A DNA stretch of 64,000 nucleotides from Narthecium ossifragum (GCA_963920575.1 OY986968.1:8673485-8737484); one strand, 5' to 3'. Shown: positions 23,183 to 35,342, counted from the stretch's first letter. The notes: generated by a model from the sequence alone, not told the origin. Program-made: numbers and translations.

Positions 23183-24770
23183 TGCTTTAGTTTGCTTTAT
23201 TTACTTTCTTGTGTGTTTGAGAGTGCTTGAATTATTTTTAGGTTGTCTGCATGCATGTTTGCTTTTGTTTTGCTTTGCTTTGCTTTTGCTTTGTAGGTGA
23301 TTGAGTACCCCATGTGATACATGAAGAATTCACCCAGACATGCAGTGAACCATTCCTGTGCAACTCATAAACAAAAGCGCTGATTGGAAGGCAACCAAAG
23401 GGGAGTTCGTTCCTTTCTCTTTTTATTTTTGCATTTCAATTTTAGTTATTTTTGCTTTTCTTTGCATTCCACCTTACATTGAGGACAATGTCAGTTTCAA
23501 GTGTGGGGGAGGAGATCTAGGTTGCATTTGCCATGAGCGAGAACTAGTTAAGCTTGACATATTCATAACATGATTGAATGAGTAATTTTGTGACTTGGAA
23601 TTAATTAGTTGAGTTATTTTGCTTGAGATGGTAGTGACTAAATGAGTAGACAAAAGCTGGTGAGATTTTGAGCCTTTAGACTGACACATTCATATCAGTC
23701 TCACTAATTTCTTTCATGAGAGATATTCTTCCATGGATTTGTTTCTCTAGAACTTGCTTTGATTCTATTTGAGGTCACATTGACACATGTATACATGAAC
23801 ATGATTAAGGCCATCTTTGTTATAAGCTACATAAGCCAAATAGCCTACCTTGTAATTAATTTTTTTTTTCCTTTTGCTAAACCTCTTTGAGCTTTATTGA
23901 CTTCATTGTTAACCCACATTACAAGCTTTAAACCTGAAAAAAATATTTCCGTTACCCAAACCATAAAACTAGTGGAGCATTGATCATCATTATGACATGT
24001 ATGGGTGCAAAAGTTCAAGTGTGGGGGTGTTTAGATTTGTGGTATGGCTATATTTGAAAAAAAAAAAGAAAAAGAAAGAAAGAAGAAAGTGAAGGAGGAA
24101 ATTGTTTCTTATGTTACAAAATGTGTTTATGAATCCTCCTAATATTCCAAGAAAGGGGTATGTTTATGTATGATCTCTACAAAGGTGGATGTTTTTGCAA
24201 AAGATTGTTCACTATTTCATTTAAAAGTATTCCTTTGAGCGATCTCTTTGTCAATGTGGTAATGTTATACGGTTTGAGTATGTTGAAGCCAAATTGAAGA
24301 AGTTGCTGAATGGAGTGATTGGTTGTACATGTCTTATTGATGCATTTTTGCTCCATTAGTTCCATTGGCTTTTGAGCTACATTCCCAAATATTTCTCACC
24401 TTAATCCTGGACCCCATTACAACCTTTTGAAGTCCTTATGATTCGTGTTATGCATGTGATTCTAGTGGTGGAGAATGAGAAGATATTCAAGCTTATGGTA
24501 GATCATTTTCATTGGAATGAATTTGAGTGAAATACATACCCTTCAAACACATGAGAGTTGAGTATTAATTTCCGTGAGGGTCTACTTGTTTAGTATGCTT
24601 CATCTTCAAGTGGAAATGCTTATTGATTGATATTTAAGTTGTCTAAAAATATTTGTTCATGATGTGTTATGAGTTGTGAAGAGCTTGATTGTTCTTTGTT
24701 GATGGCGTTGCAACCTTGATATCTTGAGTAGAGTGAATTTTAGTTTTGCCCGAGGACGAGCAAAAGCTAA

Positions 24771-24783
24771 GTGTGGGGGAATT
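24771..24783 (+). other. Polypurine tract
   Basis: AGTGTGGGGGAAT directly precedes the TGATGATG start of the 3' LTR, the position of plus-strand priming. Confidence 0.75.
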
Positions 24784-26293
24784 TGATGATGATGCATAAT
24801 GTTATATTTTTATCCCTTAATACTTAGTTACCTATGCTTATTTAGTTCCTAAATACACTCATTATTCTTATATTTTGATTTAGGATGCAATTGAAGTCCT
24901 TAAGTCGAAAAGAAGCTGAAAAGAGTGCATGGATCAAATTTAAAGATTAATCTATACCTTCTCATGAAGAACCAGATGATGTGCCATATATGGTTGGAAA
25001 GCTCTTGAAGTCTAGATTCTGGAGAATTTTACGGTTCGTGATTCCGAGTTTCCTAGAGGAAGTTACGGTAATTTTAGTACCGATGGCGCAGTCTGGATGG
25101 CAGAACAGTAATTCGCTGGAACGTCCGATCGATCCGACACCCAGAGTCCGATCGATCGGACTATGCAGAAACGTGACAGAACATATATTTTTCGACTGAA
25201 CTAAGCCCGATCGATCCATCCATCCATCCTATGGGGTCCGATCGATCGGACACCTAAAGTTCGATCGATCGGACTCGAGAATAGCCATAGACGAAGGATT
25301 TTAACGCATCCGATCGATCCAGCACCCATAGTCTGATCGATCGGACTTTCCCAGTGAAGAAAATCAATGATTGTGATCTAATCCGGGGGTGGATACACTT
25401 AAGGCTATAAATAGGACTCTTTCTAGGGTTTGAAGGGGGATTCGTGGACACTTTTGGCGGCTCTCTCTCCTCTTTCTCTTTAGTTTTTCTTTTGTTTTCT
25501 TTCTTTTCTTTGGAGTTATTCATGGCCCTGCGTGGCTAAACTTTGATCCTTGGTCGAGGAGAATGAAACCTCGGAATCAATAAAACTGTGAGATCTAATT
25601 AGTTTTTATTGTTTAATTTATGCTTTGAGTATTGAATATTCTTCTGTGTTTATTTTCATGATTGTCTTGTTTAATTACTAGGAGCGCTACTAGTTTATTA
25701 TTCATTGCGATCTACTGCTATGTTGGATATCAAATCCGGAATTGTTTGATCCCTCTAATCTGCGAAGCAACTAGGGTTTAATAATCTACTGCGTTTCAGA
25801 GATTGTTAGGTCTTAGGAAGAATATTTGACTAGATTAAATGCAACCGCTTGTGCTTGTGTTGTTTAGCTTCATCGATCTCCCTATTCTTAACGCTGCTAC
25901 TAGATTAAATCTACAGTGCTTGTCTTAGGTTGTTTAGTAGTTGGGGTTGATTAGATCGCTTGTTTCTAATTAACTAAGATTGAGGAGAGATTCGAATTGA
26001 ATTCGGACGGTGAATATTCATGGTATGAATTGATTGATACTTGCATCTATGATCAGTTGTTGGATTCCGATGGTGGATGCTGACTCAGACCAAGGTTTGT
26101 TCTCTTGATTTAATTCAATTCTTCGCTTTAGATTATTTTTTTATTGTTTTTCCTCACGTTTAAAATCCCCATCTTTGTTCACTAAGCACGAAACTAGACT
26201 AAACACTCTTCGTGGGATCGACTCGTACTCGCACTACTACATTTATCGTAAAGAGTATTGGTTTTATTTTTGAGTGCCTGCGACAACACATCA
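24784..26293 (+). repeat. 3' LTR of the 20235-26293 element
   Basis: 1510 bp, about 97-98% identical by eye to the 5' LTR, with the same GATCGATC array (about 25125-25350) and a TATA box at 25406-25414. Confidence 0.93.
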
Positions 26294-26298
26294 ACAGT

Positions 26299-27140
26299 GG
26301 ATAATACATCCAATTGAGGATAAACCGTGGACAACATGGCCTCTATACTCTAGCACCGATTCACAGAATGTGGTAAAGTCACAATCTCATATGGATTGAC
26401 CCCAATTTGTGTTGTTGAAGTGAATTACTCACGCAATATAGAAAAGCAACATCTAGTTTTAATAACTTGGTTGTATTTAGCATAGCTCATTTAGGAATTC
26501 CATGAACGAAAATGCCACATTGTCTGAAGACCGCATGTGCATGTTTGTAGTCAATTTCTAAAACTTTTAGATTTGTTCATAGAAAAGAAGTCCGCAGTGA
26601 TGCATGTATAATTTCCTCACGACTCCCCCTAGGGACAACTGGCAAAATCTGACGAAAATCACCACCTAATACAATAGTTTTACCACCGAACGGGCATTCA
26701 TTGTCACATATGTCATGAAGCGTCCGGTTAACAGTCTCAACACAATATTTGTGCTACATTGGCACCTCATTCCATATTATGAGCTTTGTTACTCTAAGAA
26801 GTTCCGTGTGAATGGATTGCTTATTAAATGTACAGTATGAATCATGTGCTATGTTAAGGGGAGTTTTGAAAGTCGAGTTAGCTGTGCGTCCGCCTGTTAA
26901 CAATAAAGCAGCAATACCCGAAGAAATAACGGTGACAACTATATTATCAAGCTGCCGACACGTTCCCATAAAGGTGTTGTAAAGAAATGTCTTTCCTATA
27001 CTAGCTCCCCCATTTAGGAAGAATGACTGGCCATCGTCAAAATTTACAGAAGCCATTATAGCATTGTATGTAGAATGCTGTTTCGGGTTCAACATTTGTA
27101 CATCATTTTCAAAGTCTTTATTCTTAGCATTATAAATTAG
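26299..27140 (-). pseudogene. Helitron Pif1-like helicase, ATP-binding part
   Basis: The minus-strand frame 27095-26754 starts [17 protein letters not shown], as Helitron helicases do, followed by Walker [13 protein letters not shown] (the family has GGAGTGKT, so two positions differ), SSGIAALLL, and Walker [10 protein letters not shown] (the family has DE; here NE, a substitution at the Mg-coordinating Asp). These changes predict loss of ATPase activity. Downstream motifs to 26299 are broken by frame changes. The rest of the domain lies beyond the inserted LTR element at 20234-19600. Confidence 0.85.
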
Positions 27141-27143
27141 AAT

Positions 27144-27866
27144 TTAATGTTCCATCATAAGCCTATTTGGAGAATGCGTAGTCCAATTACCTGTAGGGCG
27201 AGGCATCAACGGATAGTTCGCTAATGACGAACCCTGTTTGTGTAACATCTGCTCTAATATGTACAGTCCATAGTCCTTGACTTCCTCATCTGATGGCAAC
27301 TCTATTTGGAATTGAGCACGTAAGAGATGTGGGATGCCATCACATATTTGAGTGGAAAATTGTGCCCATAATACGGATGGATTTTGCGGGTTACAATATA
27401 AAAGTACGGTAGCAAACAACTGTATCAATTTGTACCCCGTCTTGACAACAACCAATTCCTGCATACACTGGACTCATTCTCCATCATCTTCCAACAAACC
27501 TAATGCTTGACATGCGTCTTTAAAAGTTGCATGTTGGATCCCAGCAACGGTTCGTAGGTGCTCATATGATTCTTGACCTTTAACTATACTTAGTAACAAC
27601 AATAGATAGAAGCGCTCACCTTCAGTTGGTGGGACATAATACAGTCTTCCAATGGAGAACCGACATTTATGTGGTCTCCGCATGACATCTTTTTTCTTGC
27701 AGACATAATATTCAGGAAACTCTTGATAACAGTAGGCGCGTGCAGAAAAATCATTGGCACAACAGGAGAAGTATGCAACCAAAGTTGTTTGTTGATTCGA
27801 TCCTCGTTCAAGTACTGCCGATACTGGTTCCAATGCGTTAAAGAGCACACGTAGTTCCCCGGGCAA
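27144..27866 (-). pseudogene. Helitron Rep/helicase linker region
   Basis: Two open stretches (27866-27474 and 27464-27144), separated by a stop. The first has EYYVCKK, RFSIGRLYYVPPTEGERFYL and LLLSIVKGQESYEHLRTVAG, close to the conserved Helitron segment between Rep and helicase (IGR..YV.P..GE.FYLRMLL....G..S...LRTV.G). The second has LRAQFQIELPSDEEVKDYGL, also family-typical. It is broken by stops and has no independent start. Confidence 0.8.
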
Positions 27867-28995
27867 GTGGACAGCTAGCCGCTGGACTGCAGGATACTTT
27901 TCATGTATGTGATACTTATAAAGACGCCATACCGCTTCACACGGGCCTATTTATCGTGCATTAATATGCTGTTGAATTTCATCGTCACCTCCCAAAACCA
28001 TTGTTGCTCGGTCATGACCCTTGTAGATATATTTGTGAATATAAGCCACACAATGAACACATGCACAGACTTCGATGTTGATGTGGCAGTTAAACATCCT
28101 TGATAAATATAGATTGTAGGGTACAACATCTGCATTATTGACCGGCACCCCATGAACTAATATTTCTACGTCACTCGAATGTCGACGATATACTGGGTAT
28201 CCATCCTGATCCATACTTGTTATGTCGGTGAGTGGTTTTGGGTACATTTTCATACAATGACCATTCTCCCATACATGGTGTTGTGATACCCGTAGCTGTA
28301 GCTCAAGCACCACATGGTCCATCTACCATGCAAGTTTTCATAGTGTCGAACAAAGCTGGCTCAGCTTCCTTGTCTGGGAATTCAGCACAAACGATGGAGT
28401 CAACCTGCGCACATGTTCTTATCTTGTCTCTTCCCTACAGGAAAAATAGGGCATGCATGTGTGGAAGTCAACGTTTCTGGAACTCAATGATGTAGACATG
28501 CGCTACCTTACTACCAAAGACTCTGTTCTCTTTAATCTCTCTGAGCAATGCCTTTCTTTTCTCATTGAAAACGCGCACAATTATGTATGGACGATCCATA
28601 GCATTCTGATACTGGAGCAGAGCTTCTTGAATCTCTGGCCACCTTGGATTTGCTGTCATTGCAAGGAACACATCAGGATGATTAAAATATCGGGTTATCG
28701 CCATTGAGTCGTGGTAGATCTGGTTTAGATGTCTAGTGCTACCTGTGAATGATGAAGGCAACACTACTCTCTGCCCAATCTGATTTGTGTCGGTTATACT
28801 ACCTCCCAGGTCATTAAGGCACTGATAACACTCCGATCTTAACTTATCCTGATTTGTTCTGTTCCAAAAAAGTCTATTCTGTTCAGATGAAGCCCATGCA
28901 TCAACAATAAATTCTTGGAACGACCTTTTACCATGAAGTATAGTTGAATACTCCCCGTCTCGTTCGTACAAACGATAACAATAATACTCCGACAT
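27867..28995 (-). pseudogene. Helitron Rep (HUH replication initiator) domain
   Basis: 28995-28468 encodes QEFIVDAWASSEQNRLFW, then RVVLPSSFTGSTRHLNQIYH, AITRYFNHPDVFLAMTANPR and VAHVYIIEFQKR. A TGA stop replaces the Gly codon before LPHMHAL, the HUH (His-Met-His) metal-binding motif, and a TAG follows FFL a few codons on. The frame 28322-27951 contains GHCMKMYPKPLTDITSMDQD, DGYPVYRRH, CHINIEVCACVHCVAYIHKY and IYKGHDRAT, including the Tyr-containing KYIYKG that provides the nicking tyrosine. All hallmark motifs of plant Helitron Rep are therefore present, but stops prevent one protein. Confidence 0.9.
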
Positions 28996-29009
28996 TGTTA
29001 ATCTCTTCG

Positions 29010-29988
29010 CTGAAGGGCAGCCACAACTAACATTCCACTGCTTGTGATTCGTACTCCATCCAAGATCACCATTTGGGAATAAACGAACATAATGCCAGGG
29101 CAGATATGCAGGATGGCATTCACTTATTCATTCTAAGGGCCCATCACCTCGAAGATGTAGCAATATGTAACGTTTCATAGCTATTTCAGCACAGTCGGTT
29201 GGAAAAATAACAACAATTTCATTTACATTTGGCAAATTGAACCTACGGCAATCAGTTGATGGCCTCTATTTCAAGCGCACTGGAAGAGGTGGCGTAGTTA
29301 TACTTGTATCCGATAGGATTTCATGTGTTTGTCTGTAAATTCGGATAAATAGATTACAATTCCAAAGAATGTTCTGGATAACTTGAAGAACAATCGGACT
29401 TAAATTTGGATTATTATTTATACGCATCCTCATTGCTTCATCCAGATCATAGACCTGATCGGTTAATGACTCCGGCAATAATGCCCCTGTAAATTGTCTT
29501 AGTTCGTCATGGATGCTGAATGGCATAGGACAGGTTCTTTGTCTAATCCTACCATCGATACGCACACTGAGGCTGATAAATGAGTTTGTTATGTTGTATT
29601 GGCGAATGTTAATGCGGAATGAACACGCATTTGCATCATCACCCTCGAAAAGATATCTGAGAGATTGGGGTGGATCTGTTAAAGGTGCCAACTTGATTTT
29701 ACTTTGCCCGCAACAATTTTCAAATTTTGGATCATTGGCTGAAGACCCATACAATCTCTCGGCAAGCCAATGCTTGGTGTTACAATGGCCACACACTACA
29801 TTCATTGTACTGAGCCAATGACGACCTGGGTACATGCCAGCATGGTGATCCGTACCTGTATCTACTTCTAATACATCTTCATCTATGAGACGGTAGAAAG
29901 ATTGAATTAATGTTATGAGAATAAACATTTTAAGTTTCATTAGGAAAGCTATCACTGTAAAAAGTTTGAATGATGAGGAAGTCCTCAC
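29010..29988 (-). pseudogene. Helitron Rep upstream region with Cys-rich segment
   Basis: 29988-29266 encodes VVCGHCNTKHWLAERLYG, FENCCGQSKIKLAPLTDPPQ, NIRQYNITNSFISLSVRIDG and PMPFSIHDELRQFTGALLPE, a good match to the Helitron N-terminal region that contains a CxxC...CC zinc-binding-like segment. Beyond the TAG after PVRLK, reading continues to about 29010 with LPNVNEIVVIFPTD, CHPAYLPWHYVRLFPNGDLG and a TGA where the family has Arg (LERISE). Stops here are TAG and TGA derived from CAG/CGA-type codons. Confidence 0.85.
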
Positions 29989-30234
29989 ACATCAAAGGGT
30001 GTTGTATCCTTGTCTAGCGTCGGTGAGGGAGCAATAGGTAAGATCGTTTGATATTCAATTGGTGCATGAGTCCGGGGTTTCTTGCGACCACTTGAGGACG
30101 GAGCAAGGTACTCCTCATGTTCCAAATGTAAGCGTTCCCTCATTCGGTCCTGCCCTAATTGTCAAGCATTAATAAATCAGGGTAGAGATAGCCCGGTTGT
30201 CATAGACGCACCCGGGGTTTCTTCCACAAACTCA

Positions 30235-30653
30235 GTCACAACAACCTCATCATGTAGTATGTTCGGAGCATTAGAAATGTTTGATGCAATCCCATATGAA
30301 GAACGACCTGTGTGTGTTGTCAAATTGCCATCATATGGTCCACATGTCAGAAGACTCTCATGCCTTTCGCGTTCTTTTCGTCATCGCTGGGCCAATTATC
30401 GCGTTGTCAAAGCCTCAATTACAACACTTGTATCTTCAACCTGCTTATGAACTATGAACTGCACATTTGGAACATTTGATCTAGTTCCATATGAAAACTG
30501 CACGGGGTGAGTTGTTGAAATGCCATCGTATGGTCCACACACCATAAGTCTCTCCTGCCTTCCGCGCTCTCTTCGTCGTCGTCGTTCTAGTTGTCGTGCA
30601 GTTAAAGGGACATGTGGGCACGTAAGTGTTAAATCATTGTAAGCCAAATTCAT
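30235..30653 (-). pseudogene. Helitron Rep N-terminal end with a 195-bp tandem duplication
   Basis: The frame begins at 30653 with MNLAYNDLTLTCPHVPLTAR and has an Arg-rich ARQLERRRRRERGR block, common at Helitron Rep N-termini, then CGPYDG. The same block recurs 195 bases further along (CGPYDG near 30344-30327), equal to 65 codons, now with a TGA in the Arg-rich run. I read this as an in-frame tandem duplication followed by decay. Confidence 0.7.
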
Positions 30654-32789
30654 CTAATAAATATATGCAAAGTGCACACATTTTAATAAACAACCTACCT
30701 AAATTCACCTTTTTTCAATTTTATGTTCAAAATTCGAACTCAAAGAATGTGCATAAAGTTCATCGCAAATGCTTGAATGATATAATGTTAGTAATATTAT
30801 TTTACTTACCCCATTTGCAGCAGGTGGTGTTGGGGGTTGGAGATGTATCTGAGAACATAGTAGAAACACGTTTTATGTATGAGACAAAGTAAAATTAGAT
30901 GAAATCTTATGTGAGTAATTTTTTTTCCACTCACTAAAGGTGGTCGCATGGCATGGAGCTCGTACTCAGAGCGAATATCGACATGTGTCCCGTTAACGCG
31001 TAACATCTCAGCAGTTTTCCGGACATTAACATCTTCCTAAGTAATAGAAGTCATTAAGAAATAGGGATATGGCGGTAGGTAACTATTGTTTTTTGTAATT
31101 TAGAATCTAGATGGGAATGTCTGTGTAGCTCACCGCTCCGAAGATGATGACATGGTCCATATTATCAGCAAAACTGTGGATAATAATGGTTGATATGCAT
31201 CTCAGTCATACATAACATTATACAACATTAAAATAATAGAAACTTCTATCTATGGTTTTAGAATGAAGCCATCTCATTAAGTTACCAAAATTGCAGATGG
31301 AAATTATTAAGCCATCTAACAATGATTAATAACTAATGGTCCAAACTATGAAAAATGATTAATAGATCGTGTCTTAGGAATTTAATCCATCTAACTATTT
31401 TTAAGCTTTAAGATGGATTATTATAGGATTCTTGGTGGTAGATTATAAAAACAGATAATTTATGTTATTGTCACTTGTGGCTTGAGGAATATCCTATAAT
31501 GTAATAAGGTTATTTTAGAAAATTTTTGATAATTAGTCTTTTTAATTTGAACATTGACACTGTCATTGCATAGGTTTGCTGTATGCTTTGATTCTTATAT
31601 TGACTCAAGAAAATCTGTGTTTTCTAGGGAAGACTTGAGTTGGGAAAGTGAAGTTCTTGAGCCAAATTTGTGCTATTCAAAAGAATATTTTTTGGAGTAA
31701 GTCGAGTTGGCATTATTTTTTTACGAGGTGAAGTTCTTGTGGCAAAAGTTGTGAAGGTGGGAGATTCACTATCTACTGCTTAACATATATGTGTAAATGT
31801 ATGGACTTCTATATTTGCTTGTTGATACAATGTCTGTGTGTATTCCCCTGTAGGTTGACATTGATCTACTAACCATTCATGCATAGAGATATGATACACA
31901 ATATGTATTCTTTCTATATATGCACGCAGCTGGATATAAAATTTCATATTGCTATTTGATTCTATATGCACGTAAATGCATGCATGCTTGGTCTTAAATA
32001 GAGTGAGGTTTTGCATAGAGGGAATGCTCTTAAATAAAGTGAGGTTATGCATTTATGAGGTTTCTCACTACTTTGCTTATTAAAAATTATAGCTCCAAAA
32101 TCTAGCACTTTATAAGCAACGTCAAAGGTTTAAAAGTCTATGCTTAGTAATAATTATAGTTCCTAATTGGCTGTGTTTTATCCTAAGACCGTAAATAGAA
32201 ACATACATGAAAGAAGAGGACAACAAAGAGTTAAATGGGTGATTTTGACCAAAAAATCTCATTCAACTTTAAATGTTTAAGATGATTAGTGTATGTAACT
32301 GCTAGATCTCCATAAGATGTAGAGCAACTTTAGAAATGATTATGCGGAACTACTCCACTTGTATAAGAAATGGAGCAAACTTTAACATACCCCGGAACAA
32401 AAGAATAGGTGAATTCAAAATCAACAAAATCAACTTCCGATAGCAGGTAGTTGAGAACAAAGGTAGTAATATTGTATTCATTAATTCCTTTGTTTTTCAA
32501 AACAATTCGGCAGAACCTCCCCTCTACCAAGAGCTAAATGAGACAATTCTGCAACATTCATTAATTACAAAAAATAATTCACAATTAAAAAGGGTGAACA
32601 TTGTCTCCAGGGAAAACCTTGTCCCCACAAACACGCAAACATAAAGGCATACAACTAACAGGGTGCATTTGGAGTTTCAAAGTGAATTAATAACTTTGAG
32701 CACGTTTTCCTTAATTAATGTAATAGCGCATAAGCATAGTTTTTCCTACTACTGGACTATACTGCTAACGTCCAATTACTCAAATGAAG
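30654..32789 (-). other. Helitron leader, no gene recognised
   Basis: AT-rich sequence upstream of Rep on the minus strand. Short frames only, no domain and no captured gene fragment that I recognise. Confidence 0.4.
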
Positions 32790-33202
32790 AAAAGTTAACA
32801 ATCCTTTAGGATAGATGATATGCACTGCTAGTAAGGAATCCAACTAGGCAAAGCAAGAAAAGTTAACAATCTTTAGGATAGATGATAGCCACTGCTAGTA
32901 ACGAATACAATTGCTCAACGGAAGGAAATTAATAATAAGCAAGAAAAGTTAACAATTTTTAGGATAGTTGATAGTCACTGCTAGTAATGAATCCAATTGC
33001 GCAAAGCAAGGAAGCTTAACAATCTTTAGGATAGATGATAGCCACCGCTAGTAATGAATACAATTGCTCAAAGGAAGGAAATTAATACTAAGCAAGAAAA
33101 GTTAACAATTTTTAGGATAGTTGATAGTCACTGGTAGTAATGACTCCAATTGAGCAAAGCAAGGAAATTTAACAATCTTTAGGATAGATGATAGCCACTG
33201 CT
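32790..33202. repeat. Minisatellite of about 65-85-bp units
   Basis: About six diverged copies of a unit containing AAGTTAACAATCTTTAGGAT, then GATGATAGCCACTGCTAGTA and a CCAATTG(C/A)GCAAAG segment, alternating between a shorter and a longer form. The final copy is split by the 33203-35342 solo LTR and continues at 35343. Confidence 0.8.
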
Positions 33203-35342
33203 TGTGAGGACCGGGTCCTCAGACCTGGCTCGACCGGGTGCGTCGAGGGTCGTTTCACACTCGCGTTGTGCACACACGACCTTGAGATGTTGTCCTTGTT
33301 TGATCAGAACCCATAGGTGTGACCTGGATCGAAAGATCGGGGTTTGGGACACGTTGTTTCCCTGTTTTTCACTTTCCAGGACAAGAGGATCGATCTTTTC
33401 GGCATAGAAGATCGATCTCTTTGTGCCTGAAAAGTCTTCGCCTTGTCACGAAGAAGATCGATCTTCATGGGCATGAAGATCGATCTCTCTGGTCGTGACT
33501 GGTTCTATAAGTAGAACCCATCTCCTTCCTTTTGATTTCTTTGGAAATCTTGGAAGGAGGTCGAATCCGGCGGCTTGGGGAGGATCTTTTGGATGATCCA
33601 AAGCTCTTTTTGAGCTGGATTTGGAGGCTTCCTTTGGTTCTAGGTAGGGATCTCTACCCAGATCTTAAGATTTGGAAACCTAGGTTTCCTTTGTCTCACT
33701 TTAGCTTAGATCTTTTTTTGTAGCCATTGGTTTTTCGGTATTTTTGTGTTTTCGGACTCCCCTAGTTCCATGCTATCAGATCCCTGAGTTTTATGAAGTT
33801 TGGTTTTGTATTTCGCGCGTTTTCCGGTGTTTTCTCCAGTGGGTTTCCGGCGGTGCTCAAGAAGGTCGATCTTCTTGTGAAGAAGATCGATCACTCTTGT
33901 GATCTCACTCCCAGCCCGAGAAGGATCGATCTTCACGGCCATGAAGATCGATCTCTTTCGTGTTGAGGGTGGGTGCGGTGCTGGTCCGAGGAGGATCGAT
34001 CTTCATTGGAGATGAAGATCGATCTCCCTCCTTGGCAGTGGACCTGTGCAAGGAAGATCGATCTCCACTGGGTGTGAAGATCGATCATTTCCCTTGACAG
34101 AGGGCTTGAATGGAGAAGATCGATCTTCATGGGTATGAAGATCGATCTCCTTTGTGCTGAGAGTTGTTTTTAGCTTGGTTTTTAACGGTTTGTTTTCAAA
34201 TCAACTCGGTTTCCTTTTATATCTTTCCTATTGTTAGAATTAGGATATTATGGTGGTTTTAATCGTGATTTCACTCTTTGCTATGAGTTTCTATGACGAT
34301 TTGTATTTCCGATTGCCGACTTTTATGGATTTTAATCGATTTTTTGATAAGCATGTGTTAGCTTTAGTTGCATTTATTTATTATGCTTTATTCAGTTGTA
34401 ACTTGTAGTAGTTAAATCTTTACTGCTTTGTGGTTAACCGGGAGAGTCATGACTCCCGGGAATGTGTAGAATAATTGTACCTCATTTTGTTGCTATGCCA
34501 TATAGTGACACTTAGGCTAGATGCTTGTATAGGTGCATGCATTTGTTTGCATTAGCTGCATCTTAGGTTAGGACGTGGGCAATGGGTTGAGCGCCGATCC
34601 GAGGCTCTCGGGTGGCTTGGGTCTAGCTCTAGGACCGTGGTTGGGTAGCCTGGTCTAGGGCGAGATTGTTGTACAACTATTATCAAGTCTTGGTTATTGA
34701 GGTTTAGAGGTCGTACCATCCTCCTTTGCCAAGCCCGAGTGCGAGTGTGCTTTACTTTTCTGTTCTTGACGTTTGGGGAGCGCTAGCCGGCGTGATCTCC
34801 GGCGTGGTCGGTGATTGGGGAGCGTCCAGAGCAGGCGTGATCTCCGTCGCGTTTGCATGCTTGTTGTAGTTGCGCCATTGGCTTGGCAAGGAGACGGTTC
34901 AGTTGTAGTTTTCCCTTTCCTTGAGTGTGACGTAGAGTAGAACCCCACTGAGCTTTATGCTCACCCTACCCGGGCTGCGTTTGCAGGTACAGACGCCAGC
35001 GCTTCCGTAGTTTCTAGCAGATCAGCTTTTGGCGGCGCTTCGACTTCTGGAGGGCGTTGAGGTGACTGAGTATAAGATATTACAGTTTGGCAGTTTTTGT
35101 ATACAGTATCCATTGAGGATAAGTTTATATGTATAATTCCCGTCTTTGAGTAATTTTGATACATATCTGTAAACTCTGATGTTAATGGAATACTATGTTT
35201 TAGATTTCAATTATGCCTTCAGAAGTCAAATGTTTAATTTATTTGTGGTAATTGTTGTATCACGCCCGATTGGAAGTGAACATGTGTAGGTCCCTCCCCT
35301 TACGTCCTGGTCCGGATGGGTCTTCTGAGCCGGGGCGTGACA
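33203..35342 (+). mobile_element. Solo LTR with hairpin-forming GATCGATC array
   Basis: 2140 bp, starting TGTGAGGACCGGGTCC and ending GGGGCGTGACA, with a perfect 5-bp duplication CTGCT (33198-33202, 35343-35347). It contains about 14 GATCGATC-type sites: four upstream of and around a TATA box (TATAAGTAG, 33506-33514) and ten at 33863-34152. Many are paired as inverted repeats, such as GATCGATCTTCATG facing CATGAAGATCGATC near 33457-33485. The TGTGAGG/CGTGACA ends match the long chromovirus-type LTRs at 47600-60000. A near-identical inverted copy lies at 61718-63861. Confidence 0.92.
33506..33514 (+). promoter_or_regulatory. LTR TATA box
   Basis: TATAAGTAG, embedded in the GATCGATC array region; the inverted solo LTR has the same word at 63557-63549. 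Confidence 0.6.

Larger units (their letters stand above)
20235..26293 (+). mobile_element. Young non-autonomous LTR retrotransposon inside the Helitron helicase
   Basis: 6059 bp with two LTRs (20235-21745, 24784-26293), both TG...CA, and a perfect 5-bp duplication ACAGT (20230-20234, 26294-26298). The PBS is TGGCGCCGTTGCCGGGGA at 21751, complementary to the 3' end of plant tRNA-Asp and typical of Athila/Tat-type Ty3/gypsy elements. The polypurine tract AAGTGTGGGGGAA lies just before the 3' LTR. The 3.0-kb interior encodes only a derived Gag-like protein; no protease, reverse transcriptase or integrase is visible. By hand I count roughly 35 LTR differences, about 2-3%, so the insertion is young. 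Related AAGTGTGGGGG words recur at about 23502 and 24014. Confidence 0.93.

Noticed and set aside
32790..33202. CRISPR-like array
   Set aside because: Whole units are repeated and there are no conserved short repeats with unique spacers; this is a plant minisatellite.
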